Positions 26,890-37,788 of a DNA stretch of 64,000 nt are shown here, piece after piece; the stretch's first letter is position 1; each line of letters begins with the position of its first letter. The stretch is from contig JADMKP010000009.1 of assembly GCA_015478775.1 (NCBI GenBank), positions 1-64,000 on the forward strand. The letters run 5' to 3'. The notes under the pieces were generated by a model. The model saw only the letters and a list, made by a program, of their open reading frames with translations, did no database searches and was not told the origin of the DNA. Source of the stretch: Fermentimonas sp. (GTDB taxonomy: Bacteria > Bacteroidota > Bacteroidia > Bacteroidales > Dysgonomonadaceae). Position numbers and translations under genes: made by a program.

Positions 26890-27318
26890 ATGACAGCACA
26901 GCTTACAAACAATATCTTAATTGAAGGGCATGAATACTCTCTTGCATCAGATCCTCTAAAACCATACCTAGAAGAGAATGATATAAAAGTTGAAGGATAT
27001 ATAAATGGTTCTTGTAATGGGTATCTTTCAGATTGGGATATTACTGATAATAAGCTTTATCTAATTGATGTATTTCCTTGCTATACCGATGAAGTAGGAG
27101 AAAAGATAATGTCGATGGAAAATCTATTCCCTGAGCAGGAAAAAGTATTTGCAAAATGGTATTCTGGAGAAATAACCATTCAAAAAGGAGAATTGCTCAA
27201 TTATGTACATATGGGTTATGAATCGACTTACGAAGAGCATGTCTATATTAAAATAGAAGATGGGATAGTTGTTGATTCCCGGGTTGAAGATAATAGGGGC
27301 AAAGAGTTTGGTGAATGA
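26890..27318 (+). CDS. Conserved hypothetical protein (142 aa)
   Basis: Soluble protein without signal or membrane segments. Conserved-looking stretches are NGYLSDWDITDNKLYLIDV, LFPEQEKVFAKWYSGEITIQKGELLNYVHMGYESTYEEHVYIKI, a pattern I associate with an uncharacterised bacterial family. It is divergent from the TDT transporter, preceded by a long inverted repeat and followed by paired terminator hairpins, so it is likely monocistronic. I assign no function. Confidence 0.72.
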   Translation: MTAQLTNNILIEGHEYSLASDPLKPYLEENDIKVEGYINGSCNGYLSDWDITDNKLYLIDVFPCYTDEVGEKIMSMENLFPEQEKVFAKWYSGEITIQKGELLNYVHMGYESTYEEHVYIKIEDGIVVDSRVEDNRGKEFGE

Positions 27319-27337
27319 TTAATATATAATAAGACAC

Positions 27338-27397
27338 TCTGTTTTGTCGATAAAACAGAAACATAATTTTTTTGTTTGGTGTGTAAAACAAAAAATT
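27338..27397. terminator. Two consecutive hairpins, probably bidirectional terminator
   Basis: TCTGTTTT/AAAACAGA (27338..27359) is followed by AATTTTTTTGTTT pairing with AAAACAAAAAATT (27365..27397). The A/T-rich arms supply a T run on either strand between two convergent genes. Confidence 0.6.
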
Positions 27398-27441
27398 GCA
27401 TTATTAATTATTCTCTTACGTATTAGTAAAACATTTAAAAT

Positions 27442-28164
27442 TTAGAATAGCGTTTCGATTACATCAACCCTATTTTTAATCTCTGGTATATTTCTATTTT
27501 TCCTTGAATTTCCTGCATCGGTACTAATTGTGTGTGCTTTCATCAATTCAGTGGAGTAGGGTTTCATCATTTGGTTCACTAAAGCGATATCAGTTGTGGG
27601 GTCTACCCATGCCTCAATAGAGCTTTTGGGTATAATGAGTGGCATTCGTCTTTTTGTATTGTGAATCTCTGCCATAAGGGGATTAGCATCAGTGGTGATG
27701 ATGGAGAATGTATCACGTAGTTCTCCAGTTTGTTTATTAATCCAAGTGTTGAAAATACATCCCATATAAAAGACGGTTTCATCTGAAGGGTAAATATAAT
27801 AGGGTTGTTTAGTTTTTCCATTGTGTTGCCATTCGTAGAAACCATCGAGTGGGAGTATGCATCTATACTTATTTATTGAATTTTTGAATGAAGGTTTCTG
27901 GTGTATTGTGTCGCTCCTGGCATTGAGGGTCATGTTAGCTAGTTCTTCTGCATTCTCTTCATCTGAAGCGAAAGAAGGGATTAAGCCCCATTCTGAAATT
28001 TCTACAGATTTATACTTAAACACTGGTAGCTTGGGATGTGAGAATCCGGAAACCAAATAATATAATTGATTAAATTCTCCTTGCATCTTTAGCTCTGGGT
28101 AAGTCTTTAGATGTTCTTTTACAGCATTTATTGCTTTTCCTTCAAATGATACAGTGAAGCACAT
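27442..28164 (-). CDS. SRAP/YedK (HMCES) family DNA-protein crosslink protein
   Basis: 240 aa. SRAP proteins crosslink abasic sites in single-stranded DNA through the N-terminal Cys2, visible here as MCFTVSF after Met removal. Other family landmarks are LNARSDTIHQKPSFKNS, ILPLDGFYEWQ, FSIITTDANPLMAEIHNTKRRMPLII (conserved Glu and His) and WVDP. It is cytosolic and monocistronic. Several small inverted repeats lie upstream (28186..28233). Confidence 0.94.
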   Translation of the reverse strand: MCFTVSFEGKAINAVKEHLKTYPELKMQGEFNQLYYLVSGFSHPKLPVFKYKSVEISEWGLIPSFASDEENAEELANMTLNARSDTIHQKPSFKNSINKYRCILPLDGFYEWQHNGKTKQPYYIYPSDETVFYMGCIFNTWINKQTGELRDTFSIITTDANPLMAEIHNTKRRMPLIIPKSSIEAWVDPTTDIALVNQMMKPYSTELMKAHTISTDAGNSRKNRNIPEIKNRVDVIETLF

Positions 28165-28185
28165 ATTGTTAGTTTTATTAATTAT

Positions 28186-28233
28186 GAAACATATAACTCT
28201 TAATTATGTTTCTAATAGATTTAGTTAATCTAT
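28186..28233. promoter_or_regulatory. Two adjacent inverted repeats in a divergent promoter region
   Basis: GAAACATA/TATGTTTC (28186..28193 and 28205..28212) and ATAGATT-TAGTT-AATCTAT (28215..28233) lie between the SRAP gene and the ABM gene. They may be operators; no regulator is recognised. Confidence 0.35.
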
Positions 28234-28312
28234 CATCATTTATTGGTATTGCTTGTTATACTGTTATGTAGTAATTTTAGAACTTGTTTAATCATTTAAA
28301 TTTTATAATAAT

Positions 28313-28654
28313 ATGTATGTAGTTACACGTAATATGAAGGTTGCAAAAAATCTTACAGATGCAGTTTTAGAAGATTTAAATCATAAATCTGCTGTTGTTA
28401 GATCGGAAGGTTTTATTCGCAGAGATGTTTTGCTTAACTCTGAAGATGAAGAATTTGATTTAATTAAGGTGGTGATTTATTGGAAAGATAAGGACTCGAT
28501 GATTACATGGCAAGGCAGTAAAGAGCATCAGCAAGGGCATATTGATAGACATAAAGAGAGGAAAGCTTCGGGGAAAGAGCCAGTTAATCGCAAAGAACTA
28601 AATCTTACAGTTGAGGATTTTGAAGTGATGTTTTCGTTAGAGTCTGAGTTGTAA
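28313..28654 (+). CDS. Antibiotic-biosynthesis-monooxygenase (ABM) fold protein
   Basis: 113 aa, single ferredoxin-like ABM domain. The N-terminal strand YVVTRNMKVAKN, the middle GFIRRDVL and WKDKDSMITWQGSKEHQQGHIDRHK fit the ABM/IsdG-like superfamily, which covers small heme-degrading and oxygenase proteins. The His-rich helix (KEHQQGHIDRH) could bind a ligand such as heme, but this is not diagnostic. It is convergent with crcB, 20 bases apart. Confidence 0.75.
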   Translation: MYVVTRNMKVAKNLTDAVLEDLNHKSAVVRSEGFIRRDVLLNSEDEEFDLIKVVIYWKDKDSMITWQGSKEHQQGHIDRHKERKASGKEPVNRKELNLTVEDFEVMFSLESEL

Positions 28655-28674
28655 ATCAATTGGTGCTTGGACAA

Positions 28675-29061
28675 TTATAAAGATAAAGCTTGCACAATTT
28701 TTATTCCTCCCCATACAGATAATAGTCCCAAAATAATGCTCGATGTAGTGTAGAGGACAAATAGGCCCCATTGATTCATTTCTATCAACCGCATATTCTC
28801 AAATGCAAAGGCCGAAAATGTGGTGTAACCTCCACAGAAACCTACAATCATTAGTAAGCGGAATGATTGGCTTTCGGGATGGTGTGCGAATATCCAACCT
28901 GAGAATATTCCAATTAAAAGGCATCCTCTTATATTAGCAACGAGGGTTCCAAAAAACAGCCACTCTCCTTCTACAAAGAGGGATACTATACGAGAGGTAA
29001 TGAATCTAAGCATGCTACCAAAGGCTCCTCCTGCTCCAACTAAAATCAAATCTTTCCACAT
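28675..29061 (-). CDS. crcB: CrcB/Fluc fluoride channel
   Basis: 128 aa, four membrane helices. Fluc hallmarks are GAGGAFGSMLRF at the N-terminus, GTLVANIRGCLLIG (conserved Asn) and GFCGGYTTFSAFAFE (TM3 break and Phe box). It acts as a dimer exporting fluoride passively. A fluoride riboswitch was looked for upstream and not seen. It lies 92 bases downstream of the HAD gene. Confidence 0.94.
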   Translation of the reverse strand: MWKDLILVGAGGAFGSMLRFITSRIVSLFVEGEWLFFGTLVANIRGCLLIGIFSGWIFAHHPESQSFRLLMIVGFCGGYTTFSAFAFENMRLIEMNQWGLFVLYTTSSIILGLLSVWGGIKIVQALSL

Positions 29062-29153
29062 AGATTTTAAATATATATTACTTTATCAGTTTAGAGTTCC
29101 ACTTATACTAACTATCTTTTTTAACTCTTGTATTAAAATTTGGGGAGGTATTA

Positions 29154-29825
29154 TTATGTTGTTATTTCAATTGATTGCTTTTTTATTATCAATAGATCTG
29201 TAAGGTCTTGAGCAATAATAATATGTGGGTATTTTTCCAACTCTTCTCTGGTAGTTGCCCCGTTTAAGACTCCGTAGAAATCTACACCGGCAGCTTTAGC
29301 TGCTGCGGCATCTATGGTGCTGTCACCAATATAAAGACAATTGTTTTTATCGGAATTTAATTGCTTTATCGCAAAGAGTAAACCCTCTGGTGATGGTTTA
29401 TGAGTAATTACATCTTCACCTCCAACTACAACATCGATAAGGTCGTCATCAAATTCTCTTTCCAGTACCTCTTTAATGCGATAACGAAATTTGGTGGATA
29501 CAATACCAATCTTATTACCACTATCTTTTAAAGATTTAAGCACTTCGGCAGTCTCGGGAAACAATATTGTGTTATCGGTCATACATGTATCTGCCTTTTT
29601 CACATACTCCTTAACGTAAATAGAGAGTTTCTCTTTATCAGATACTCCTGTGAGTGCATTAAAGGAGTTTTCTAACGTCATTCCAATTGTTAGCTTTATC
29701 TCATCATCGCTTACATTTGTAAATCCGTGTTCTTTAAGGACATGTTTAAAACAGAGAACAATTCCTTTAGAAGAGTCTGCTAGCGTGTAATCGAAATCAA
29801 AAATATAAGTATTGTAATTATTCAT
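29154..29825 (-). CDS. HAD-family phosphatase (Gph-like)
   Basis: 223 aa. HAD motif I is FDFDYTLADSS, motif II IVSTKFR, motif III Lys in HKPSPEGL, and motif IV YIGDSTIDAAAAKAAG. The cap is the small helical C1 type of phosphoglycolate phosphatase/beta-phosphoglucomutase relatives. The substrate cannot be told from sequence. It lies between crcB and the exported deformylase in the same orientation. Confidence 0.9.
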   Translation of the reverse strand: MNNYNTYIFDFDYTLADSSKGIVLCFKHVLKEHGFTNVSDDEIKLTIGMTLENSFNALTGVSDKEKLSIYVKEYVKKADTCMTDNTILFPETAEVLKSLKDSGNKIGIVSTKFRYRIKEVLEREFDDDLIDVVVGGEDVITHKPSPEGLLFAIKQLNSDKNNCLYIGDSTIDAAAAKAAGVDFYGVLNGATTREELEKYPHIIIAQDLTDLLIIKKQSIEITT

Positions 29826-29906
29826 TACTACAAAAATAGTGATTTATTCTTGAAGTTGTTTAGTTCTTCAATTAATGGAATAGGTTGCTAGCTCAATATT
29901 TAGTAT

Positions 29907-30533
29907 TTAATCTTCAATTTCTGAGTCTTCTGAAGGAGTACATATTTTGTCGGTAAAGAGTATTCCGTTTAAATGATCAAACTCATGCTGAAAGATGATT
30001 GAAGTGAAATCATCTTCTCGACTATAGCCCATTAGCTTTTCCTTATGAAAGTTTCCGTTTTCGTCCCAATACTCTACTTCTACCCACGGAAATCTAATAG
30101 AGTTTGTACTTATATTTGGGATTGAGAGACAGCCATCTCCTTCAAAACAGATAGTTTCGTTGGGGTGATTAACTATTCTGGGGTTTATAGCAACTTGAAC
30201 AGGATATTCTGGGTTATCGAATCTTACGAATAGAAATATATTCTTGAGTACTCCCACCTGAGGTGCAGCAATTCCAACTCCACCGGCTTCGTTCATTGTC
30301 AGAATTAATCGCTTAATTAAAAGCTGCAAGTCTTCATCATTCGTGATTGAGTCTTGATTAATATCTGAAGACTGCATCCTAAGTGTAAACGAGTCAATCG
30401 CATCTGTTATAAGAAGTACGCGAAAGGTAGTATCTGTATCTCCATTGCGAATTATTTCTAATTCTCTTTCTGTAAATGCCATTGATAATTGTATTGAAAT
30501 TATGATTATAAATATTGTTGTAATTGTTCTCAT
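29907..30533 (-). CDS. Peptide deformylase-like protein with an export signal
   Basis: 208 aa. All three PDF motifs are recognisable: GGVGIAAPQVG (~residue 97), EGDGCLSIPN (Cys metal ligand) and FQHEFDHLNG (HExxH-type metal site). Unlike the cytosolic enzyme, residues 1-19 (MRTITTIFIIIISIQLSMA) look like a cleavable signal peptide, followed by ~60 extra residues before the catalytic core. A minus-strand -7 element (TATATTTG, 30560..30567) lies upstream. Activity is likely because the metal ligands are intact; location outside the cytoplasm is inferred. Confidence 0.88.
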   Translation of the reverse strand: MRTITTIFIIIISIQLSMAFTERELEIIRNGDTDTTFRVLLITDAIDSFTLRMQSSDINQDSITNDEDLQLLIKRLILTMNEAGGVGIAAPQVGVLKNIFLFVRFDNPEYPVQVAINPRIVNHPNETICFEGDGCLSIPNISTNSIRFPWVEVEYWDENGNFHKEKLMGYSREDDFTSIIFQHEFDHLNGILFTDKICTPSEDSEIED

Positions 30534-30559
30534 TTGATTATTTATTGATAATCTTTAAA

Positions 30560-30567
30560 CAAATATA
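30560..30567 (-). promoter_or_regulatory. Candidate -7 promoter element for the deformylase gene
   Basis: TATATTTG on the minus strand fits the Bacteroidota TAnnTTTG consensus, 27 bases before the start at 30533. No clear -33 TTTG was found at the expected spacing. Confidence 0.4.
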
Positions 30568-30637
30568 ATAGACAAAAAGTTATTAATGCAGGAATATCAG
30601 ACTGTAATCACAATGTGTTTTTAAAAACAATTATAAT

Positions 30638-30853
30638 ATGGCAAAATATTCAAAAAAGGCGCAAGATAAGATTAGCGAAGTTATGAAAGAGTTTAAAGAG
30701 GGAGATCTTAAAACATCTGCCGGGGAGAAGGTAACAGACAGAGATCAAGCAGTAGCAATTGGAATTTCTGAAGCTGAGCAAAAAGGATATAAAGTACCTA
30801 AAAAGACTTCGAAAGGTAAAGATTCAAATAAATCGACAAAAGAAAAGAAGTAA
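30638..30853 (+). CDS. DUF6496-type small basic protein
   Basis: 71 aa. The first ~50 residues (AQDKISEVMKEFKEGDLKTSAGE, VTDRDQAVAIGISEAEQKGYKVP) match a widespread short family with a K-I-x-x-V-M-x-E-F-K-x-G pattern annotated DUF6496; the tail is Lys/Ser-rich. Function is unknown. It lies 12 bases before another small gene (30866..31042), forming a two-gene unit closed by a terminator at 31048..31083. Confidence 0.8.
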   Translation: MAKYSKKAQDKISEVMKEFKEGDLKTSAGEKVTDRDQAVAIGISEAEQKGYKVPKKTSKGKDSNKSTKEKK

Positions 30854-30865
30854 TAATTATAAAAT

Positions 30866-31042
30866 ATGGGAAACAGATCAAACGGTTCGTCAAGTGATGC
30901 AGTTTATGTTTTAGGGGTTATAGGAGCAGCAATATTTTATATTTCCGGTGCTACCAGCTTTTGGATGGGCGTCATTGGTTTTATAAAAGCTTTGGTTTGG
31001 CCTGCTTTTTTGGTGTATGAGGTTTTAAAGTATATGGGATGA
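30866..31042 (+). CDS. Small conserved membrane protein (58 aa)
   Basis: ATG at 30866, TGA at 31042. It starts MGNRSNGSSSDAVYVLGVIG, then two hydrophobic stretches (GVIGAAIFYISGA and FWMGVIGFIKALVWPAFLVYEVL). The Ser/Gly/Asn-rich head and the W-P-A-F-L-V-Y tail resemble a short membrane protein found in many bacteria, function unknown. It follows the DUF6496 gene by 12 bases and is followed by a hairpin terminator. Confidence 0.72.
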   Translation: MGNRSNGSSSDAVYVLGVIGAAIFYISGATSFWMGVIGFIKALVWPAFLVYEVLKYMG

Positions 31043-31047
31043 AATGC

Positions 31048-31083
31048 AAAATGTCTCAAACAAACTGATGTTGGAGACATTTT
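31048..31083. terminator. Intrinsic terminator
   Basis: AAAATGTCTC (31048..31057) and GAGACATTTT (31074..31083) are perfect inverted repeats with A/T-rich ends, between the small membrane protein gene and the convergent beta-galactosidase gene. Confidence 0.72.
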
Positions 31084-31104
31084 ATACTTTTAGAGGTAAC
31101 TGCT

Positions 31105-34251
<3,147 letters not shown>

Positions 34252-34289
34252 TTATTAATTCCTTTTTCTTTTCATTGTTATTTATTTGA

Positions 34290-35687
34290 TCAAAAAAGAG
34301 GCCAGTCGGGATCTTCAGTTCTTGCTTCTTTCATTATAGTTTTTAACTCCTCAGAAATATCTGGAAACTGATCTATGATATTATGATTTTCTGAAGGATC
34401 AGAAGCAATATTGTAAAGTTCATATGTTCCTCCATTTCGAATATCAAGATGCAGAAGTTTCCAATTTCCTTTTATAACCGCTTGCCTGCCACCCATCTCC
34501 TGAAACTCGAAATAGAAAAAGTCTCTTTCGTGCTGTATGCCTTCTCCCAGTATGGTAGGTAGAATACTTATACCATCTGTTTCTCCTTTAATTTCAGTTT
34601 GAAGTATATCGGCAAAAGTGGGAAGGTAGTCCCAGAAAGCGAATGGAAAATTGCTCTCTTTGCCTTCAGCAACTTTTCCCTGCCATGAAATTATTGTGGG
34701 TACACGAATGCCACCTTCGTACAGATCGCGTTTGTAGCCTCTATAGATGCCATTGCTATTGAAGAAGTCGGGATCGCCACCTCCTTCTCTATGGGGACCG
34801 TTATCACTTGTAAATATAATTAGGGTGTTGTCAAGCAGGTCATACTCATTTAATTTGTCTAATATCTGAGCAACATAAACGTCAATTCTCTTTACCATAG
34901 CAGCATGGGTTGCTCGAGGATAATCTTGCGACATGTACCCACCTTTACGGAAATTGGGACCGGAGTCGGTGCCCATATATGGGGTTTCAGGAAATTTTCC
35001 TCTAAGGTTTAAGATAATGCTATCTTCGGGTACTACTAGCTCGGCATGTGGGAGCACCATTGGTATAAATAGGAAAAAGGGATTATCATTTTGCTCTTCA
35101 ATAAACTGCAGGGCTTTTTCTTGAATTAAAGCTTGTGAGTATGCTCCAAAGCCGCCATCGTCGTTTTCAGATAACTCCACTTTTGTGTTATTGTGCCAAA
35201 GGTGACTTGGGTAATAATTGTGAGCCATTCTTTGGCAGTTATATCCATAAAACTGATCAATGTTTTGATTGACAGGGTCTCCAGAAGATCCTGGGTGGCC
35301 TAATCCCCACTTGCCAAATGCTCCGGTTGTATATCCGGCATCCTTGAAGAGAGTGAAAATGGTGTAGATATTGGCAGGAAGTGGTTTTTGGCCTTCAGGT
35401 TGAACTTCCATATTCCCCCTAATTGGTGTATGGCCTGTATGTAAACCGGTTAATAGGCTTGCTCGAGAAGGCGCACTAACTGTTGTGCCTGAATAACTTC
35501 TTGTGAACCTTGTGCCATTTAAGGCAAGTTGATCTATGTTGGGTGTTTGAAATTTTTCTTGACCATAGGAACTCAAATCGCCATATCCTAGATCATCTGT
35601 TACAATAAATACAACGTTAGGTTTTTGTTGTGAACTTAATGATGTTGCAGCAACGCCTAAAAGTAGGCTTGAAAGAACTCTTCTCAT
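34290..35687 (-). CDS. Exported Ser-type sulfatase
   Basis: 465 aa arylsulfatase-family hydrolase. Residues 1-20 form a signal-like hydrophobic start. Metal-binding DD of VTDDLGYGD (~31-32) is followed by the sulfatase signature SAPSRASLLTG at residues 71-81, where Ser71 is the residue converted to formylglycine by an anaerobic maturase. That maturase gene is not in the window. TSDNGPHREGG supplies further metal ligands. It is first in a two-gene unit with the GH2 enzyme. Substrate specificity is not predictable. Confidence 0.94.
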   Translation of the reverse strand: MRRVLSSLLLGVAATSLSSQQKPNVVFIVTDDLGYGDLSSYGQEKFQTPNIDQLALNGTRFTRSYSGTTVSAPSRASLLTGLHTGHTPIRGNMEVQPEGQKPLPANIYTIFTLFKDAGYTTGAFGKWGLGHPGSSGDPVNQNIDQFYGYNCQRMAHNYYPSHLWHNNTKVELSENDDGGFGAYSQALIQEKALQFIEEQNDNPFFLFIPMVLPHAELVVPEDSIILNLRGKFPETPYMGTDSGPNFRKGGYMSQDYPRATHAAMVKRIDVYVAQILDKLNEYDLLDNTLIIFTSDNGPHREGGGDPDFFNSNGIYRGYKRDLYEGGIRVPTIISWQGKVAEGKESNFPFAFWDYLPTFADILQTEIKGETDGISILPTILGEGIQHERDFFYFEFQEMGGRQAVIKGNWKLLHLDIRNGGTYELYNIASDPSENHNIIDQFPDISEELKTIMKEARTEDPDWPLF

Positions 35688-35746
35688 TGAAATAGTTTTA
35701 TAATATTGAAGTTAATTCTTATTATATACAGCAGTAAATTAATAAG

Positions 35747-35754
35747 CAAAGATA
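35747..35754 (-). promoter_or_regulatory. Candidate -7 promoter element for sulfatase-GH2
   Basis: TATCTTTG on the minus strand, 60 bases upstream of the sulfatase ATG, is a perfect TAnnTTTG element followed by GC, as in other promoters here. Confidence 0.5.
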
Positions 35755-35797
35755 ATTTTTTTATTTAATGTTCCTATATTTTAAACTTCAACTTTAA

Positions 35798-35809
35798 TAA
35801 CAGCTGTTA
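35798..35809. promoter_or_regulatory. Palindrome TAACAGCTGTTA upstream of the sulfatase promoter
   Basis: A perfect 12-bp palindrome flanked by looser inverted sequence (AACTT at 35784..35788 and AAGTT at 35816..35820). It sits about 45 bases upstream of the -7 element, where an activator would bind. It could be a carbohydrate-responsive site. Confidence 0.42.
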
Positions 35810-35892
35810 AAATTCAAGTTAAGGTTGTGTGGATAAAATACTCAATGTATTTATATTTGCATATTTAAATTCTACCAATTTTACATGATTGT

Positions 35893-36023
35893 TATCTTTG
35901 CAATGGATTCATTAATAAAAGAAGAAAATTACGCACATTGATTTTTATGAAATCCAACCAAAATCTTAACTATGTTTTTATTTTTTCGTAGTGATTACGG
36001 AGACTTAAAAGCATAGTTTTTTT
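35893..36023 (+). ncRNA. Candidate short terminated RNA or attenuator leader
   Basis: A -7 element TATCTTTG (35893..35900) is followed by about 110 bases and then a hairpin AACTATG (35968..35974)/CATAGTT (36012..36018) with seven T residues. Inside the loop CGTA-GTGAT-TACG forms a second small stem. A 14-codon ORF (35947..35991) runs into the first arm. A separate -7 element lies further on at 36132, so the unit may end here as an independent RNA rather than lead into the CYTH gene. The upstream 35688..35892 holds only the sulfatase regulatory sites, and 36024..36131 shows nothing clear. Confidence 0.45.
35947..35991 (+). CDS. Possible leader peptide (MKSNQNLNYVFIFS)
   Basis: ATG at 35947 to TAG at 35991, 14 residues. 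Its Leu-Asn codons (CTT AAC) form the entry to the 5' arm of the terminator-like hairpin, so ribosome position could alter folding. It shares the AARTCTTAAM core with two other tiny ORFs at 42127 and 51035. Translation is unproven. Confidence 0.3.
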   Translation: MKSNQNLNYVFIFS

Positions 36024-36131
36024 CTTCTATATAGTAGTTAGGTCATCTTATTGTAGATAGGAAAACATTATGTAGAAATATCATTTTATGTAAATAGGCT
36101 AAACTTCAAGTATTTCTCTCTAATTTAATAT

Positions 36132-36139
36132 TACATTTG
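36132..36139 (+). promoter_or_regulatory. Candidate -7 promoter element for the CYTH gene
   Basis: TACATTTG fits TAnnTTTG and lies 28 bases before the ATG at 36168. A -33 element is not clear. Confidence 0.45.
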
Positions 36140-36167
36140 TCATACTGGATACTATAAATTAAAAAGC

Positions 36168-36650
36168 ATGGGATTCGAAATAGAGAGAAAATTTCTGGTT
36201 AGTGGTGACTATAAGTCAAAGTCTTTTAAAGCTTACCCTATTAAACAGGGTTATCTTTCACTTTCGGGTGTGAGCGTTGTTCGTGTACGTGTGAAAGGAG
36301 AAAAAGCTTATATCACTGTTAAGAGTTCGATTGCTGCAGGTACAATAAAACGAAATGAATGGGAGTACGAGATACCGGTAAATGATGCAGAAGAGATGCT
36401 GAAACTCTGTGAAGAGGGATTAATTGATAAGAAACGGTATTTAGTTAAGGCTGGCAATCATGTATTTGAAGTGGATGAGTTTTATGGAGAAAATGAAGGT
36501 TTATTAATTGCTGAAGTTGAGCTTGAAAGCGAAGATGAGCAGTTTGAAAAGCCAGAATGGCTAGGAGAGGAAGTTACAGGTAACGTTAGATATTACAATT
36601 CGTTCCTCTCCATTCATCCTTATAAAAAGTGGAATAGCTTAAATGATTAA
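36168..36650 (+). CDS. CYTH-domain protein (inorganic triphosphatase-like)
   Basis: 160 aa. The diagnostic ExExK motif is MGFEIERKFLV at the N-terminus. Alternating charged strands (VVRVRVKGEKAYITVKSS, RNEWEYEIPV, FEVDEFYGENEGLLIAEVELESEDE) line the triphosphate tunnel typical of bacterial short CYTH enzymes. Most characterised relatives hydrolyse tripolyphosphate with Mg or Mn. It is convergent with ilvE, 8 bases apart. Confidence 0.93.
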   Translation: MGFEIERKFLVSGDYKSKSFKAYPIKQGYLSLSGVSVVRVRVKGEKAYITVKSSIAAGTIKRNEWEYEIPVNDAEEMLKLCEEGLIDKKRYLVKAGNHVFEVDEFYGENEGLLIAEVELESEDEQFEKPEWLGEEVTGNVRYYNSFLSIHPYKKWNSLND

Positions 36651-36658
36651 TCTCAGCG

Positions 36659-37678
36659 CTACTCTACAATTGTTACCCAACCATATTTATCAGACTCGTC
36701 ACCATATTGTATAGCACGTAGTTGATTATAAAGTTTAAGACTAATCGGTCCTGGCTCTCCATCTTTACTAAAGACGTAAGACTTGTTTTCACTTATATCA
36801 TCAATTCTTAAAATAGGGCTAATTACAGCAGCTGTTCCACATGCTCCGGCCTCTTCAAAAGTTTCAAGCTCTTCTTCTGGAATTGGTCGCCTTTCAACCT
36901 TTAAACCCATATCTTCTGCCAGTTGCATCAAACTTTTGTTGGTAATTGAGGGAAGGATAGAGGTAGATTTTGGTGTTATGTATGTATTGTCTTTAATAGC
37001 GAAAAAATTAGCAGGACCACACTCATCTATATATTTCTTTTCTTTTGCATCCAAATATAGAACAGCAGAATAGCCCATTTCGTGTGCTTTTTCACCTGCA
37101 ACAAGACTTGCAGCGTAGTTGCCACCAACTTTGTAGGTGCCGGTTCCGAGGGGTGCAGCACGATCGTATTCTCTAAGAATTACCATTGGTGTTGGCTTAA
37201 ATCCTGCTTTGAAATAAGGACCAACAGGGGTCACAAAAATAATGAATGTATACTCAACTGATGGTTTTACACCAACTTGAGCGCTTGTGCCAATCATAAG
37301 TGGACGAATATATAAAGAAGCACCACTTTCGTAAGGCGGTACAAAATGTTCGTTTTTCTTGACCGCTTGAAGAACCATCTTTTCAAACATTTCAACAGGT
37401 AGTTCGGCCATTTTAATGCCTCTGCAAGATGATTGTAAGCGTAATGCATTTTCGTGCATTCTAAAAATACGAACCTTACCATCTTTACCCCTGAATGCTT
37501 TTAAGCCTTCAAAAACTTCCTGCCCATAATGTAGGGTTGTAGCTGCCATATGAAGATTGATATACTCCGAGGTTTCAGCTTCCGGTTCACTCCATTTACC
37601 ATCTCGATAATGACTCCTAATGTTGTAATCGGTTTTTATGTAGCCGAATGATAGTTTCGACCAATCAACTGTGCTCAT
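36659..37678 (-). CDS. ilvE: Branched-chain amino acid aminotransferase
   Basis: 339 aa fold-type IV PLP enzyme transaminating Val, Leu and Ile. Landmarks are LHYGQEVFEGLKAFRG, RMHENALRLQSSCRGIKM, and the PLP-lysine segment GTGTYKVGGNYAAS (~residue 186), followed by EECGxxN-like IDECGPANFFAI. GTAAVISPI is the phosphate-binding end. A minus-strand -7 element TACATTTG is at 37720..37727. It is divergent from dnaG. Confidence 0.95.
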   Translation of the reverse strand: MSTVDWSKLSFGYIKTDYNIRSHYRDGKWSEPEAETSEYINLHMAATTLHYGQEVFEGLKAFRGKDGKVRIFRMHENALRLQSSCRGIKMAELPVEMFEKMVLQAVKKNEHFVPPYESGASLYIRPLMIGTSAQVGVKPSVEYTFIIFVTPVGPYFKAGFKPTPMVILREYDRAAPLGTGTYKVGGNYAASLVAGEKAHEMGYSAVLYLDAKEKKYIDECGPANFFAIKDNTYITPKSTSILPSITNKSLMQLAEDMGLKVERRPIPEEELETFEEAGACGTAAVISPILRIDDISENKSYVFSKDGEPGPISLKLYNQLRAIQYGDESDKYGWVTIVE

Positions 37679-37719
37679 ATTAGAATTTATTATAGTATTT
37701 GAATTAAACTTGTCCTTTA

Positions 37720-37727
37720 CAAATGTA
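37720..37727 (-). promoter_or_regulatory. Candidate -7 promoter element for ilvE
   Basis: TACATTTG on the minus strand, 42 bases before the ilvE start, matches TAnnTTTG. Confidence 0.45.
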
Positions 37728-37788
37728 AGAATATATTTCCTATAATCTCTTTTTTAACAATATAAATAAGTAATTTCGTGCTTCTGAA

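Noticed and set aside
29062..29153. Fluoride riboswitch upstream of crcB
   Set aside because: None of the conserved GG-GAUGG or pseudoknot segments could be found.
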